Made by a program: the position numbers and the translations under genes. From CAYNSX01 sp964400165 (GTDB lineage Bacteria; Armatimonadota; Hebobacteria; CAYNSX01), in the NCBI GenBank assembly GCA_964400165.1, contig CAYNSX010000010.1, forward strand, positions 1-55,994: 55,994 bases of DNA. Direction: 5' to 3'. Below, piece after piece: positions 7,824 through 16,402 of this stretch. The notes beneath the pieces were generated by a model. That model saw only the letters and a program-made list of their open reading frames with translations, did not search any database and was not told the origin of the DNA. The number at the start of each line of letters is the position of its first letter. Within the stretch, counting starts at the first letter, position 1.

Positions 7824-8450
7824 GTGGAACTCCAAGTACCCGACCCGGCCCAACAGGCGCGCGCCCGGAGGCAGTGGTTGATTTTCGCCATCGTGATGGC
7901 GGCTGCAACGCCCGTGGCAATCGGAATTGTTGCCTATACGCGGCGTCCGCCGCCGCCGGTCACGCCGCACCGCGTCGCGGTCGTTATCCCGACGGGGGCC
8001 AGTGCGCAGATCGAGCCGCAGAACCGGGACGCCGTTCGCGTGACCGGCGAAGTGGTGGCGGCGCTGCGGGAGCCGTTCCGGGTGGTGGCACGCGGCCGGC
8101 AGGGCACCCAGGATTTCTATGAGGCGGGCGCCGCGCCGATGCTGCTCATTGAGTTCGACCCGCCGCTGGCAACAACCGCCGGTGCGGCGCGCGCCATCCT
8201 CATGAGCGGGCTCGAGCGGTCGCACCGCACGGCCATCCTGTACCTGGCGCCGGATGGCGAAGCGCTGGTGTTCTTGATGCCCGAACTGCGCTCGCGCCAC
8301 TGGCGCGTGCAGCGCTTCGCGCGGGCGGGCGATGCCGTGTTCGACATCGGCTTGCAGCGCCTGCGGCTGACCGCCGCGGCGGCGCCACCGCCGCCTACAC
8401 CGTCGGTGGACGGACCCCCCACTCCCAACGACCCCGGCGTCACGCGGTGA
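7824..8450 (+). CDS. Anchored hypothetical protein
   Basis: 208 residues, starting at GTG placed 6 nt after a -10-like box. One N-terminal transmembrane helix (about residues 14-34, WLIFAIVMAAATPVAIGIVA) anchors an extracytoplasmic domain of about 150 residues. That domain has beta-alpha alternation (HRVAVVIPTGASAQIEP, then MLLIEFDPPLAT, then AILYLAPDGEALVFLMPE). The C-terminus is Pro-rich and probably disordered. No family recognised. The stop codon overlaps the start of the MFS transporter (GTGA), so the two are translationally coupled and may act together. Confidence 0.75.
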   Translation: MELQVPDPAQQARARRQWLIFAIVMAAATPVAIGIVAYTRRPPPPVTPHRVAVVIPTGASAQIEPQNRDAVRVTGEVVAALREPFRVVARGRQGTQDFYEAGAAPMLLIEFDPPLATTAGAARAILMSGLERSHRTAILYLAPDGEALVFLMPELRSRHWRVQRFARAGDAVFDIGLQRLRLTAAAAPPPPTPSVDGPPTPNDPGVTR

Positions 8451-9751
8451 GTGGCGGCGCGTCAGGGACGGCGGCGCTGCACAGCGCCGCGGAGGTACTG
8501 CCGTCGCGTCTGGTGCGGCGCAATTTCTGGTGCTTTTTCGCCGACGGCGCCGGCTTCCCGCTCGGGCTGGTGTTCCTGTCAATGTCGACGATCATGCCGC
8601 TGTTCATCAGCCAACTCACCCACTCGCGGTTCCTCATCGGCCTGGTGGCATCCATCTTTGCGCTCGGCGTCAACGCGCCCGGCCTCGTCGGGGCGCACAT
8701 CGCGGAGCGGCTGGCGCGCAAGAAGCCGCTCGTCATTGCCATGACCGCCATCGAGCGCCTCGCCATCATCGGCATCGTGCCGGCGACGCTACTGCTGGCC
8801 AATCGGCCGGCGACGCTGCTGGCGCTGTTCTTCGCGGCGTGGACGCTGTTCTCGCTGGCGCTGGGCATCAACTTTCCCGGCTTCTCGGCGCTGCTCGGAA
8901 AGTCCATCCCGGCGACACTGCGCGGGCGTCTGGGCGGCTGGGGGAGCGCAACGGCGGGCTTCTTCGGCTTCTTCGGCGCGCTGGCGGCACGGGAATTGCT
9001 GGAGGCGCAGCCGTTCCCGCACGGCTTCTTCTGGTGCTTCCTGATCGGGAATGTCTTCCTGCTCGCGTCGGCGGTGCCGATCATTTTCGTACACGAGCGG
9101 CCCGATGTCCCGACGCCGCCGCCCGCGTTCCCTCGCTATGTGCGCAGCGCCTTCGACAATCTGCGGCACGACCGGCGGCTGCGGTGGTTCGTCATCAGCC
9201 AGGGGCTCTACTACTGCTACTGGATGGGCATGGCATTTTATTCCGTGTACGCGCTGGACCGGTTCCACGCCAGCGACAAGACCGTCGCCACTTTCAATGT
9301 CGTGCAGGTCGCGGCGGCGGTGGTGTCCGGCTTCGTCTGCGGGCACTTGAGTGACCGCTTCGGCAACCGGCTCATCCTGAAGGTGGCGATGATTGCCGCG
9401 ATCGTGGCGCCGCTGATCGCGCTCTTCGCGCCGAGCCCGCTGTGGCTGTGGGGTTGTTTCATCTGCATCGGGCTGATTCAGACGGGCGGGTGGTTCGCGC
9501 CGTTCAATCTGCTGCTGGAACTGGCGCCGCCGCACCTGGCGCCGACCTACACGGCGCTTTGGCGGCTGCTGGTGGTGCCCGGCGCGGCGGGGTCGCCGCT
9601 ACTGGCGGGGCTGATTGTCGAGCGGTTCGGTTACGCGCCCGTGTTCATCATCGCCGCCGTGTTGCCCGCGCTCGGGCTGCTGGCGCTGATGAAAGTGCCG
9701 GAGCCGCGCACGCATCTGCACGCCGCGGTGCCGGCGGAAATGGGCGAGTGA
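8447..9751 (+). CDS. MFS transporter
   Basis: A 434-residue polytopic protein with about 12 hydrophobic segments in two halves, as expected for the major facilitator superfamily. Visible features include the first-half loop after helix 2 (AHIAERLARKKPL) and the second-half GHLSDRFGNRLILK, both matching the MFS G-x-x-x-D/E-R-x-G-R/K loop. A Pro/Arg linker region (FVHERPDVPTPPP) separates the halves. Substrate unknown; the sequence feels closest to the poorly characterised sugar/drug-like MFS_1 proteins. The GTG start overlaps the upstream stop by 4 nt. Confidence 0.85.
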   Translation: MSGGASGTAALHSAAEVLPSRLVRRNFWCFFADGAGFPLGLVFLSMSTIMPLFISQLTHSRFLIGLVASIFALGVNAPGLVGAHIAERLARKKPLVIAMTAIERLAIIGIVPATLLLANRPATLLALFFAAWTLFSLALGINFPGFSALLGKSIPATLRGRLGGWGSATAGFFGFFGALAARELLEAQPFPHGFFWCFLIGNVFLLASAVPIIFVHERPDVPTPPPAFPRYVRSAFDNLRHDRRLRWFVISQGLYYCYWMGMAFYSVYALDRFHASDKTVATFNVVQVAAAVVSGFVCGHLSDRFGNRLILKVAMIAAIVAPLIALFAPSPLWLWGCFICIGLIQTGGWFAPFNLLLELAPPHLAPTYTALWRLLVVPGAAGSPLLAGLIVERFGYAPVFIIAAVLPALGLLALMKVPEPRTHLHAAVPAEMGE

Positions 9752-9759
9752 AGCAAGAG

Positions 9760-9790
9760 TGATGATTGATGATTGATGAATGATGATTGA
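9760..9790. repeat. TGATGATTGA simple repeat tract
   Basis: Imperfect tandem TGATGATTGATGA units between the convergent MFS and DNA methyltransferase genes. It is AT-rich against the high-GC background. The reverse complement resembles the tract at 16403-16438. Confidence 0.7.
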
Positions 9791-9807
9791 AGAACGGACA
9801 ATGGGGA

Positions 9808-10620
9808 TCAGTTCCCGCCTTCCGGCCTCCCCGCTTTCCTGGTCACCAACACATACTCGTGCGCCTTGTTGATGCGGAAGACGGACGGGAAGCCGAGCGG
9901 GCGGAAGCGGCTGTAGTCGGCGCGGCGATCCCAGATGACATAGTCCTCGAGCGTGAAGCCGACGCTTTCCATGCGCTCCGCCAAGTCGCTGTGCAGCGGA
10001 TAGAACTTGGCGCCGCGGCGCAAGTCCATCACGACCGGCGTGCAGAAGGCCCCCGGCTTCAGCACCGCGTGCACGCCGCGGAACACCTCGGTGAGCGCGT
10101 CCAGAAACGCCTCGTAAGTCGGCGCCGCGGCGAGGTCGTCGGGCGAGCCCAGGTCGCGGGCGTCGCCCCGGGCCGCCGAGCGCTTGCGGCGGTGGACATC
10201 CCAGTAGGGCGGCGAGGTGATGCACAGGTCCACCGACTCGGGCGGCAAATACTGTGCGACTTTGCGCGCGTCACCCGCAATAAGCCGCGCCGATGCGCCC
10301 AGCGCCTCGAGGCGTGTCCGGGCGAGGTCGTAATACGCGGGGACGATTTCGACTCCAATTCCGTGCTTGCCCGCCTGCGCGGCGGCGACGAGCGTGCTGC
10401 CCGCCCCGCAGAACGGGTCGAGCACCACCCGCGCTTCGGGCGCGCAAAAGCATTCGATCAGCCGCGCCGCCAGCGCCACCGGGAAACTGGCGGGGTGCTT
10501 GAGCGCCAGTTCCTCGGCGGATTTGCGCACATCGCTCCACACCGAGATGGAGTTGCGCGTCCAGGCCTTGCCGTCGAGGGCGTTGGCGCGCTTGCGCGGT
10601 TTTGGTGCGCGTTCGGGCAT
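9808..10620 (-). CDS. Orphan DNA methyltransferase (N4-cytosine/N6-adenine type)
   Basis: A 270-residue protein with the SAM-binding motif I (DPFCGAGS, residues 68-75), followed by the catalytic motif IV (TSPPYWD, 135-141). TSPPY is typical of N4-cytosine methyltransferases, although N6-adenine activity cannot be excluded. The order I then IV resembles the gamma arrangement. No restriction endonuclease, specificity subunit or Vsr gene is adjacent, so it is probably a solitary or regulatory methylase. The start is the ATG at 10620 (MPERAPKPRKR); the long upstream frame runs through repeats and the opposite gene. The last codons run into a repeat-like CCGCCTTCCGGCCTCCCCGC stretch. Confidence 0.85.
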   Translation of the reverse strand: MPERAPKPRKRANALDGKAWTRNSISVWSDVRKSAEELALKHPASFPVALAARLIECFCAPEARVVLDPFCGAGSTLVAAAQAGKHGIGVEIVPAYYDLARTRLEALGASARLIAGDARKVAQYLPPESVDLCITSPPYWDVHRRKRSAARGDARDLGSPDDLAAAPTYEAFLDALTEVFRGVHAVLKPGAFCTPVVMDLRRGAKFYPLHSDLAERMESVGFTLEDYVIWDRRADYSRFRPLGFPSVFRINKAHEYVLVTRKAGRPEGGN

Positions 10621-10642
10621 GGGAGCATCGTACCGCGCGGCC

Positions 10643-10680
10643 TCACCCCCCGGCCCCCTCTCCTGTGAGGAGAGGGGGAG
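10643..10680. repeat. CCCCCTCTCC palindromic intergenic repeat
   Basis: CCCCCTCTCC (10654-10663), loop TGTGA and GGAGAGGGGG (10669-10678) form a perfect 10-bp stem between two divergent genes. A related element (CCCCTCCCC...GGAGAGGGG) occurs at 39716-39757. It looks like a dispersed extragenic palindrome rather than a terminator. Confidence 0.7.
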
Positions 10681-10715
10681 AACGGCTACAGACGGGCCGC
10701 CGGATTCGGCGGTGA

Positions 10716-10721
10716 TAGAAT
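10716..10721 (+). promoter_or_regulatory. -10 box TAGAAT, 6 nt before ATG
   Basis: TAGAAT then CATCGC then ATG (10728). There is no Shine-Dalgarno between the box and the start, consistent with leaderless transcription. Confidence 0.5.
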
Positions 10722-10727
10722 CATCGC

Positions 10728-11132
10728 ATGAACCCGCCAACGCTCTTCGAACTGGTGCTGTGCGTCTCCGATGTGCCGAAGGCGGCGAAGTTCTATCGGG
10801 AGGTCGTGGGGCTGGAGCCGATCGAAGAACCGACCGATGAATGGGCTTCGTTCTGGGCGGGGGCACGAGAGACCAACGCCTGGATCGGACTGCGCAAAGG
10901 CACACTGCTCTTCGAGGAGCACTCCCCGTTTCCAGCAGGCGAGCGGTTCGGGCGCGTGCATTACGCGCTGCGACTGCCCAGCGAGCAACGGGAGCAGGCG
11001 CTCGCCCGCCTGCAGAAGCACGGCATTGCGGTCTATGGACCGCATCGGTGGGAGCCGGGCCGCTTCGAGGGCGTCTCCTACTATTTCTACGACCCGGACG
11101 GCAACTTGTTGGAGTTTTGGTTTCCGGCGTAG
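10728..11132 (+). CDS. VOC/glyoxalase-family protein
   Basis: A 134-residue vicinal-oxygen-chelate protein made of two beta-alpha-beta-beta-beta modules. The first starts at FELVLCVSDVPKAAKFYREV and the second ends with YYFYDPDGNLLEFWF, the classical end motif whose Glu (about residue 130) is a metal ligand. His98-range residues (GRVHYALRL) supply another likely ligand. Members include glyoxalase I, dioxygenases and resistance proteins, so the reaction cannot be named. It stands alone with its own leaderless-type promoter. Confidence 0.88.
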   Translation: MNPPTLFELVLCVSDVPKAAKFYREVVGLEPIEEPTDEWASFWAGARETNAWIGLRKGTLLFEEHSPFPAGERFGRVHYALRLPSEQREQALARLQKHGIAVYGPHRWEPGRFEGVSYYFYDPDGNLLEFWFPA

Positions 11133-11149
11133 GAAAGCGTGATCGCCGC

Positions 11150-11275
11150 GCCCGGAACTGAAGTCCCGGGCTGAACATAAGTCCAGCCCCTTCGTGGCTG
11201 CCGGATTCCGGTACAGGCCAGAGGCCTGCGGTAACTGATGAAACATAGTCACCGCAGGCGTCCCGCCTGTTCCTG
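11150..11275. repeat. Extragenic palindromes of the GGCGNGACGCC type
   Basis: The region after the VOC gene (11133-11327, no gene seen) holds short duplicated elements. ACAGGCCAGAGGCCTGCGGTAAC (11213-11235; first 20 nt are the palindromic core) and the unit at 11248-11271 are inverted copies of each other, giving a long hairpin. Each also contains its own small stem (CAGGC/GCCTG). Upstream, AGTCCCGGGCTGAA and AAGTCCAGCCCC form another imperfect pair. The same class of element appears inside the hexosaminidase gene at 45031-45054. Confidence 0.7.
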
Positions 11276-11327
11276 CAAATCGCACTTCCGATAGGAGACC
11301 TAGGCACTTGCGGCCAACCTTCCCCCT

Positions 11328-13340
11328 ATGTACACCAAGATTCTCGATGCCCTCCGTTATGAGTTCAGCGCCGAGGCGGCGAAGGAGCGGATCGGCGGGC
11401 TGATTCGCTTCCACCGCATCCAGGCCGGGCCGGAGATGCGGCAGGCGGCGCACTGGTGCCGCGACCAGCTGCGCGCCGCCGGGCTGGAGGCCGACATCCT
11501 CGCCTATCCCGCCCGCACCGACGCCAAATTCTGGGCGTCGCACGGGTTCCAGGAGTGGGAATGCCGCAGCGCCCGGCTCGAGGTCGTGTCGCCCGCGAAA
11601 GAGCAGCGCACGCTCGCCGACTACCGCGAGTCGCCGATCGGGGTCTTGCAGCGGAGCGTGGCGCTCGATGCCGAGGCGGAGGTGGTCGTGCTCGCCGACG
11701 GCACCGAGCCCGCGCATTATGAAAACCTCGAGGTGCGCGGCAAGTTCGTGCTCACCGATGCGATGGTGGGCGAGGTGTATCGCAACGCGATGGTCGCGCG
11801 CGGCGCCGCGGGCATCCTGTGCGACGGGATGCGCGTCTTCGACCCGATTCGCCCGAAGGGCGACCTGCCCGACGCCCGGATGTATCAGGGCTTCTGGTGG
11901 TTCGGCGAGCAGCCGACGGGCACGGGCTTCGTCCTGACGCCGCGGCAGGGGCGCTCGCTGCGCGACCTGGTCGCGGCGGAGGCGAAGGAAGGGCGCACTG
12001 TGCGCCTGCGCGGCGTCATCGACAGCGCGCTGCGCGACAGCGAAATCGAAGTCGTCACGACCACCATCCCCGGCGCGACCGACGAAGAGATCGTCGTCGT
12101 CGCGCACTTCTGCCACCCCTACGGCTTCGCCAACGACAACGCCTCGGGCTGCTGCACGGTCATCGAAATCGCCGGCGCGCTCCACCGCGCCATTGCGTCG
12201 GGCGCATTGGCGAAACCGCGGCGCACGATCCGCATCCTGCTCGTCCCCGAAATGACCGGCACCTTCTGCTATCTCGCCGGGCGCGAGCGCGACTTGCCCA
12301 AGATGCTCGCCGGCGTCAACCTCGACATGGTCGGCGAAGACCAACAGCAGACCGGCAGCAGTCTCATCGTCGAGCACGAGCCGCTCGCCACCGGCGGCAA
12401 CCTGTCGTTTCTGCTCGAAGCCGTGCGCGAGGCGCTGATTCCGGAACTGAAGGCGCTCGGCGGCGTCGGCGGCTATGCGACCTTCCGCCACACCAGCATC
12501 CCCTTCTCCGGCGGCAGCGACCACTGGATTTTGTGCGACCCGACCGTCGGCGTGCCGAGTGCGATGCTGATTCAGTGGCCTGACCGCTTCTATCACACCA
12601 GCGCCGACACGATGGACAAGGTGGACCCGAAGTCGCTGGAGCGGGCGGGCCTGATGGCGGGCACCTATGCGTATTTCCTGGCGAACGCCGGGCCGGGCGA
12701 GGCGTTCTGGCTGGCGGAGGAGTTGGCGTCGCGGGTCAGTTCGCAGTTGGCGGAGGAGGGGCGCGTCGTCGTGCGCCAAGCGCTCGATGCGGATGATGCG
12801 AGCGAGGCGGCGCGGCTGCTGACAACCTTCGCCGCGCGTTGCGAACTGATTGCGGAGGCGACCGGCGCCGCGTTCGAACATCTACGGAAGTTCGGGCTCG
12901 CGGAGCCGGAGGAGTTCGCGCCGCGCGTCTCGCTGCTGGCCAGCGCGCATGCGGCGCGGGCCTGGGAGGCGGTCGAGCGGGCTCGCGGCCCGCTGCCGGA
13001 ATGGCAGCAAGCGACACAAGAGGGGCAGGAGCGCGCCGAGCGGCTCGTGCCGACCCGGGCGTGCAAGGGGCCGGTGTGGACGGAACCGGCGCTGCAGAAC
13101 GCCGACCCCACGGTGCGCGCCCGCCTGCACGACCTCAAGAAGGCGCATCCCGACTTGCCGGGTGCGCTGAACGACCTGGCGCTGTTCTGGGTGGACGGTG
13201 CCCGCAGCCTCGCCGAAATCGCCCGCCGCACCGAACTGGAAGCGGGCGCCGCCTGCCTGCCCTTCCTGCTCGGCTACTTCGACTTGCTGGCCGAATTGGG
13301 GCTGGTGACGATTGCAGAGAAAGTCCCCGCCGCGGCCTGA
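11328..13340 (+). CDS. M28-type zinc aminopeptidase with PA insert (DUF4910-like)
   Basis: A 670-residue protein. Residues about 110-240 form a PA-like insertion and about 250-470 an M28 phosphorylase-fold peptidase core. Candidate zinc ligands and catalytic residues are His260 (AHFCHPYGFANDN), Asp270 (NDNASG), Glu308 (VPEMTG), Asp333 (NLDMVGED) and the His of FYHTSADT. The FSGGSDHW segment is also family-typical. The C-terminal third is helical and ends in a winged-helix-like unit (NDLALFWVDG to LAELGLVTI). No signal peptide is seen, so it is probably cytoplasmic. It resembles the DUF4910/DUF2172 aminopeptidase group of unknown substrate. Confidence 0.85.
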   Translation: MYTKILDALRYEFSAEAAKERIGGLIRFHRIQAGPEMRQAAHWCRDQLRAAGLEADILAYPARTDAKFWASHGFQEWECRSARLEVVSPAKEQRTLADYRESPIGVLQRSVALDAEAEVVVLADGTEPAHYENLEVRGKFVLTDAMVGEVYRNAMVARGAAGILCDGMRVFDPIRPKGDLPDARMYQGFWWFGEQPTGTGFVLTPRQGRSLRDLVAAEAKEGRTVRLRGVIDSALRDSEIEVVTTTIPGATDEEIVVVAHFCHPYGFANDNASGCCTVIEIAGALHRAIASGALAKPRRTIRILLVPEMTGTFCYLAGRERDLPKMLAGVNLDMVGEDQQQTGSSLIVEHEPLATGGNLSFLLEAVREALIPELKALGGVGGYATFRHTSIPFSGGSDHWILCDPTVGVPSAMLIQWPDRFYHTSADTMDKVDPKSLERAGLMAGTYAYFLANAGPGEAFWLAEELASRVSSQLAEEGRVVVRQALDADDASEAARLLTTFAARCELIAEATGAAFEHLRKFGLAEPEEFAPRVSLLASAHAARAWEAVERARGPLPEWQQATQEGQERAERLVPTRACKGPVWTEPALQNADPTVRARLHDLKKAHPDLPGALNDLALFWVDGARSLAEIARRTELEAGAACLPFLLGYFDLLAELGLVTIAEKVPAAA

Positions 13341-13359
13341 CTTCGCCCCGCCACGGGCG

Positions 13360-13365
13360 TAGAAT
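13360..13365 (+). promoter_or_regulatory. -10 box TAGAAT, 6 nt before GTG
   Basis: TAGAAT, CCGCCC, then GTG at 13372: the same box and spacing as at 10716. Leaderless transcription is likely. Confidence 0.5.
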
Positions 13366-13371
13366 CCGCCC

Positions 13372-14415
13372 GTGCGAAGGAAACTGATTTGGGTGGTCGG
13401 GATTGGCGTCGTCCTTGTGGGCATACCGTGGGCCATCTGGGTGCTGACCGGCCCGCAACGGCGACTGCCCGCCGGCAGCATTGCGCTTTTCCCAACCCAA
13501 GTCAGTTGGTATGACCTGGCGCTGTCCCGCGACGGTCGCTACCTGGCCTTTTGCTATTGGCCCGAGGCCGGACGAAGCAGCGTCGTCCGCCTCGACCTGG
13601 ACACGAGGGACTGGGAGATCATCGGCGCCGGCGTCGTGCCCGTCTGGCTCCCGGATGACTCGCTGGTGTATTTCCGGGACGCGCGCTCCGGCGGTTCATC
13701 GGCGCTGATGCGCGTCGAACGGAACGGAACGACCGAATGGTCGCTTCCCGAGATTCACCTGGTCTATCGGGCGATCGCAGACCCGCGACGAGCGGAGATC
13801 TACTTGGCTGACATGACCGCAACCGGCACTGATTCCCGACCCGGCTTTTTCCGCATCTCGCTTGACTCAAGAAGTGTCGAGCCAATTCAATGGACAATGC
13901 CATACACAGTCGATATCGACCTCAATGCGGATGGAACGCGCTGGGTAATTCATGAGTCTGGTCCGCAGGGAGGTCAACTCGCACTCTATGATGTGCAACG
14001 TCATTTGGAGAAGGTCCTTTCGGTGCCCGGACACAGAGGACCAAAGCGCTGTCCCCGCGTATCGCCAGATGGAAGGTATCTTGCATTTGTTCAGGCCGAA
14101 GAGACGCCGCGTAGTCTCGCCATCGAGCGGACTGCACGGGGCACCTCCCGAGTATCTCGCTCTGTCAATCTTTCTTGGAGACCGGCAGTGTCGCTCTTCC
14201 AACTCTCATGGCGATCAACAGGCAGCCGCGTTGACGTCTACAATCTGGAAACCGGCGACCGCGAAGGAGTCGCCACATTTCGCTCGTCCTACGCGGAAGT
14301 CCTCTGGCATCCCGACGGCAAGCACCTGATCGCCCAGGGCGACGGGCACCTCTGGCTCATCCCACTCCCCGAGCACCTCTGGTCAAAGCCCGCGCCGGGA
14401 TTCAAGCCAAACTAA
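13372..14415 (+). CDS. Membrane-anchored beta-propeller (TolB/WD40-like) protein
   Basis: 347 residues. An N-terminal transmembrane helix (about 4-25, LIWVVGIGVVLVGIPWAIWV) is followed by repeated propeller blades marked by SRDGRYLAF, SPDGRYLAF and HPDGKHLI, typical of TolB/WD40-like PD40 repeats. The propeller would face the periplasm or cell exterior. The middle of the gene (about 13860-14200) has visibly lower GC than its flanks. The next gene also begins with PD40-like blades (FSPSGDRIAFVS), so the two are probably related. Function unknown. Confidence 0.78.
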   Translation: MRRKLIWVVGIGVVLVGIPWAIWVLTGPQRRLPAGSIALFPTQVSWYDLALSRDGRYLAFCYWPEAGRSSVVRLDLDTRDWEIIGAGVVPVWLPDDSLVYFRDARSGGSSALMRVERNGTTEWSLPEIHLVYRAIADPRRAEIYLADMTATGTDSRPGFFRISLDSRSVEPIQWTMPYTVDIDLNADGTRWVIHESGPQGGQLALYDVQRHLEKVLSVPGHRGPKRCPRVSPDGRYLAFVQAEETPRSLAIERTARGTSRVSRSVNLSWRPAVSLFQLSWRSTGSRVDVYNLETGDREGVATFRSSYAEVLWHPDGKHLIAQGDGHLWLIPLPEHLWSKPAPGFKPN

Positions 14416-14443
14416 CGGGAGTCGTGTCATGTGTGAGGTGTGA

Positions 14444-14475
14444 CGGGAACGGCCTGTCCCGTGACACCGTTCCCG
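14444..14475. repeat. CGGGAACGG inverted repeat
   Basis: CGGGAACGG (14444-14452) and CCGTTCCCG (14467-14475) form a 9-bp stem in the 137-nt gap before the gene at 14553. It belongs to the same ACGGGAA family as the tandem array at 43675-43754. Confidence 0.65.
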
Positions 14476-14552
14476 CAACACTTTCCCCGTCTACTTCCCT
14501 TGCGGGGACTCGAGGCGGTATGTCGAATTCAGTCGGTGCGATTGGAGAGTCT

Positions 14553-16181
14553 ATGCGCCACCTCATCTGCATCGCATTGATGGCTCTGGCGGGTGCGCCG
14601 CTTGCCGCGGAGCCGGCCGCGCCGGCTGATGTGCATCCGGCCGCGCCGCCGGTGCAGCGGCCGCCGATCCCGATTAGTCTGCTGCGCATCGGCGAGCAGT
14701 TCTATTCGCCGACGCCGCCGCGTCGCCTGACGGAAGGCGAAACGATCACGTCGCTCGCGTTCAGTCCTTCAGGCGACCGCATCGCCTTTGTGTCGGTGAG
14801 TTACCCGGTGCGGACCCTCGATACCGAGCGAGCAATGTCGAATCCGCTGCAGATGATTGATGAAGTCCTCCGTGGTCGCGTCGCCGTCGTGGATGTTCGC
14901 ACCCGGGCAGTGCGGGAACTGCTTGCCTTCCCGGTCAAGGACGGCGCCTGGCGCGGTCTGGCCATCGAGCCCAACACCCCGCTCGCCTTTTCCGCCGACG
15001 GCCTCTGGCTGACTGCGGTCCTGGAGTTTATCGACTTCGAAGCCGAACAGCGCGGCGAGTCGACCGGAGAAGCACACCGCATCGCGGTTTTCCGCGTCAG
15101 CGACGGGAATACGCGCTGGCTGTCCGTGGCGGAGCCACCGTCGAGTATTTCAAGGCGCGCCGACGATCCCGACCTCTCCACGCCCGCCCGCGAGCGACGG
15201 AGCGACTGGCATCCCTCGCGGTCTCTCTTGGCGTATCCGCGTGAGGTGGAGGGCGAGAAGGTCATCGCGCTGTGGAACGCGGAGACAGGCACAGAACAGG
15301 TGGTCGCACCGGGAATCGCACCGAAATGGTCCGCGGACGGGGGCACGCTCGATTTCATTCGCGCCCAGCGAGATGAGGAACGCACTAGCCGCGATGAGTC
15401 AGGTCGTCCGTTCACAGTGCCGTATCGTCTGCAATCCGACGCGGTGAAGGTCGGTTATGGCACCACGACCCCGACCCCGCGCCCCCGTGCGCCCAGTGAC
15501 GATATCGGCCGGTGGACGGTCAAGACTACGGAGAGGCGCGGGGCTATCCTGACCGAACCGCTGGTTGTGGTCGATCGGGAGGGGAACCGAGAAACCGTCG
15601 TCGCCAGCCCAGGCCCAGGTGGCAAGCCGCGGCCGCTCCAATGGAATTCGGACGGGACGCTGCTGCTCTACGCGATGACTTCCGAAATCGCCGATGCGGC
15701 GAGAGCGCGAGCAAAGGGGTTCGTCCTCCAATACTGGGTGTACAACGCCGCGGAGACGACCCAGGATTGCACCACGCTGGTCGCCATAGATGCGTGGTAT
15801 CGCCCCGAAGACCTGTTCCGCGGGCAGCCCATCCTCGAGGGCTGGGCGTATCGGTTCGCGGCCTGGTCACCGCGTGGGCGGCAAATCGCATTCGTACGCG
15901 ACGGCGATTTGTGGTTGACCGATCTCGAACCCGCGGGCACCTTCGGTGTGCCGTCGATGTCACTGGGGATGACGGAGATTGAGGCGCGCCAGGTGGCCAT
16001 GCGCAAGATGCAGCAAATCGCACGCGCTGCGCGCAAATATGCGGACGCCCATGACGGTGCGCTGCCGACCGGCGCGCGCCTGGAAGAGGAACTGCGCCCT
16101 TACCTCGACGACCCAGACGCTTTGTATCTGCCGACGAGTCCCGGGACTCTTGGCTTCGATTGGTGGTCCAGCCCGGGCTGA
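14553..16181 (+). CDS. Exported beta-propeller protein with pilin-like tail, frameshifted at the 3' end
   Basis: 542 residues. The start at ATG 14553 gives a signal peptide (MRHLICIALMALAGAPLAA) preceded by GGAGAG. Earlier in-frame codons only cross repeat DNA. The body has PD40/TolB-like blades (FSPSGDRIAFVS, WSPRGRQIAFVRDGDLWLTD). Residues from about 478 (EARQVAMRKMQQIARAARKYADAHDG) resemble the soluble part of a type II pseudopilin. The frame stops at TGA 16179-16181 after WWSSPG. The -1 frame continues without a break into 45 residues containing AWADGHV, a typical pseudopilin end. One base appears to have been lost near 16175-16179. Confidence 0.72.
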   Translation: MRHLICIALMALAGAPLAAEPAAPADVHPAAPPVQRPPIPISLLRIGEQFYSPTPPRRLTEGETITSLAFSPSGDRIAFVSVSYPVRTLDTERAMSNPLQMIDEVLRGRVAVVDVRTRAVRELLAFPVKDGAWRGLAIEPNTPLAFSADGLWLTAVLEFIDFEAEQRGESTGEAHRIAVFRVSDGNTRWLSVAEPPSSISRRADDPDLSTPARERRSDWHPSRSLLAYPREVEGEKVIALWNAETGTEQVVAPGIAPKWSADGGTLDFIRAQRDEERTSRDESGRPFTVPYRLQSDAVKVGYGTTTPTPRPRAPSDDIGRWTVKTTERRGAILTEPLVVVDREGNRETVVASPGPGGKPRPLQWNSDGTLLLYAMTSEIADAARARAKGFVLQYWVYNAAETTQDCTTLVAIDAWYRPEDLFRGQPILEGWAYRFAAWSPRGRQIAFVRDGDLWLTDLEPAGTFGVPSMSLGMTEIEARQVAMRKMQQIARAARKYADAHDGALPTGARLEEELRPYLDDPDALYLPTSPGTLGFDWWSSPG

Positions 16182-16315
16182 ACCTGAAAACGCTCGGCAA
16201 CACTGCTCGCACCACGCCGATCGCCGTCATGCACTGGCCTCCGGGAGAAGTCGTCATCGCTTGGGCGGACGGACATGTCTCCGCCACCAGCGAGGATAAG
16301 TGGCCGCCGCAGTGA
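16178..16315 (+). pseudogene. Frameshifted C-terminal segment of the propeller/pilin-like gene
   Basis: In the -1 frame relative to 14553-16181, 45 codons from CTG 16178 encode a sequence ending VVIAWADGHVSATSEDKWPPQ-like residues before TGA 16313-16315. AxADGHV is a usual ending of DUF1559-like pseudopilin domains. No start codon or RBS supports independent translation, so it is best read as the displaced end of the preceding gene. Confidence 0.6.
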
Positions 16316-16402
16316 GGAGAATATCGGTGAGCAGTCCGTGGTTAGTCGTTAGTGGGAACGGACACAGCAATCTTCACTGCCGGGCGGGCAGGCCGCCTCT
16401 CC

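Noticed and set aside
14424..14552. Upstream in-frame start for the propeller/pilin gene
   Set aside because: The extra 43 residues come from the ACGGGAA repeat DNA and would bury the signal peptide that starts at 14553.
16179..16181. Second possible TGA-selenocysteine, at the end of the propeller gene
   Set aside because: The next in-frame codons are ACC and then another TGA. There is no suitable hairpin, and homology continues in the -1 frame instead.
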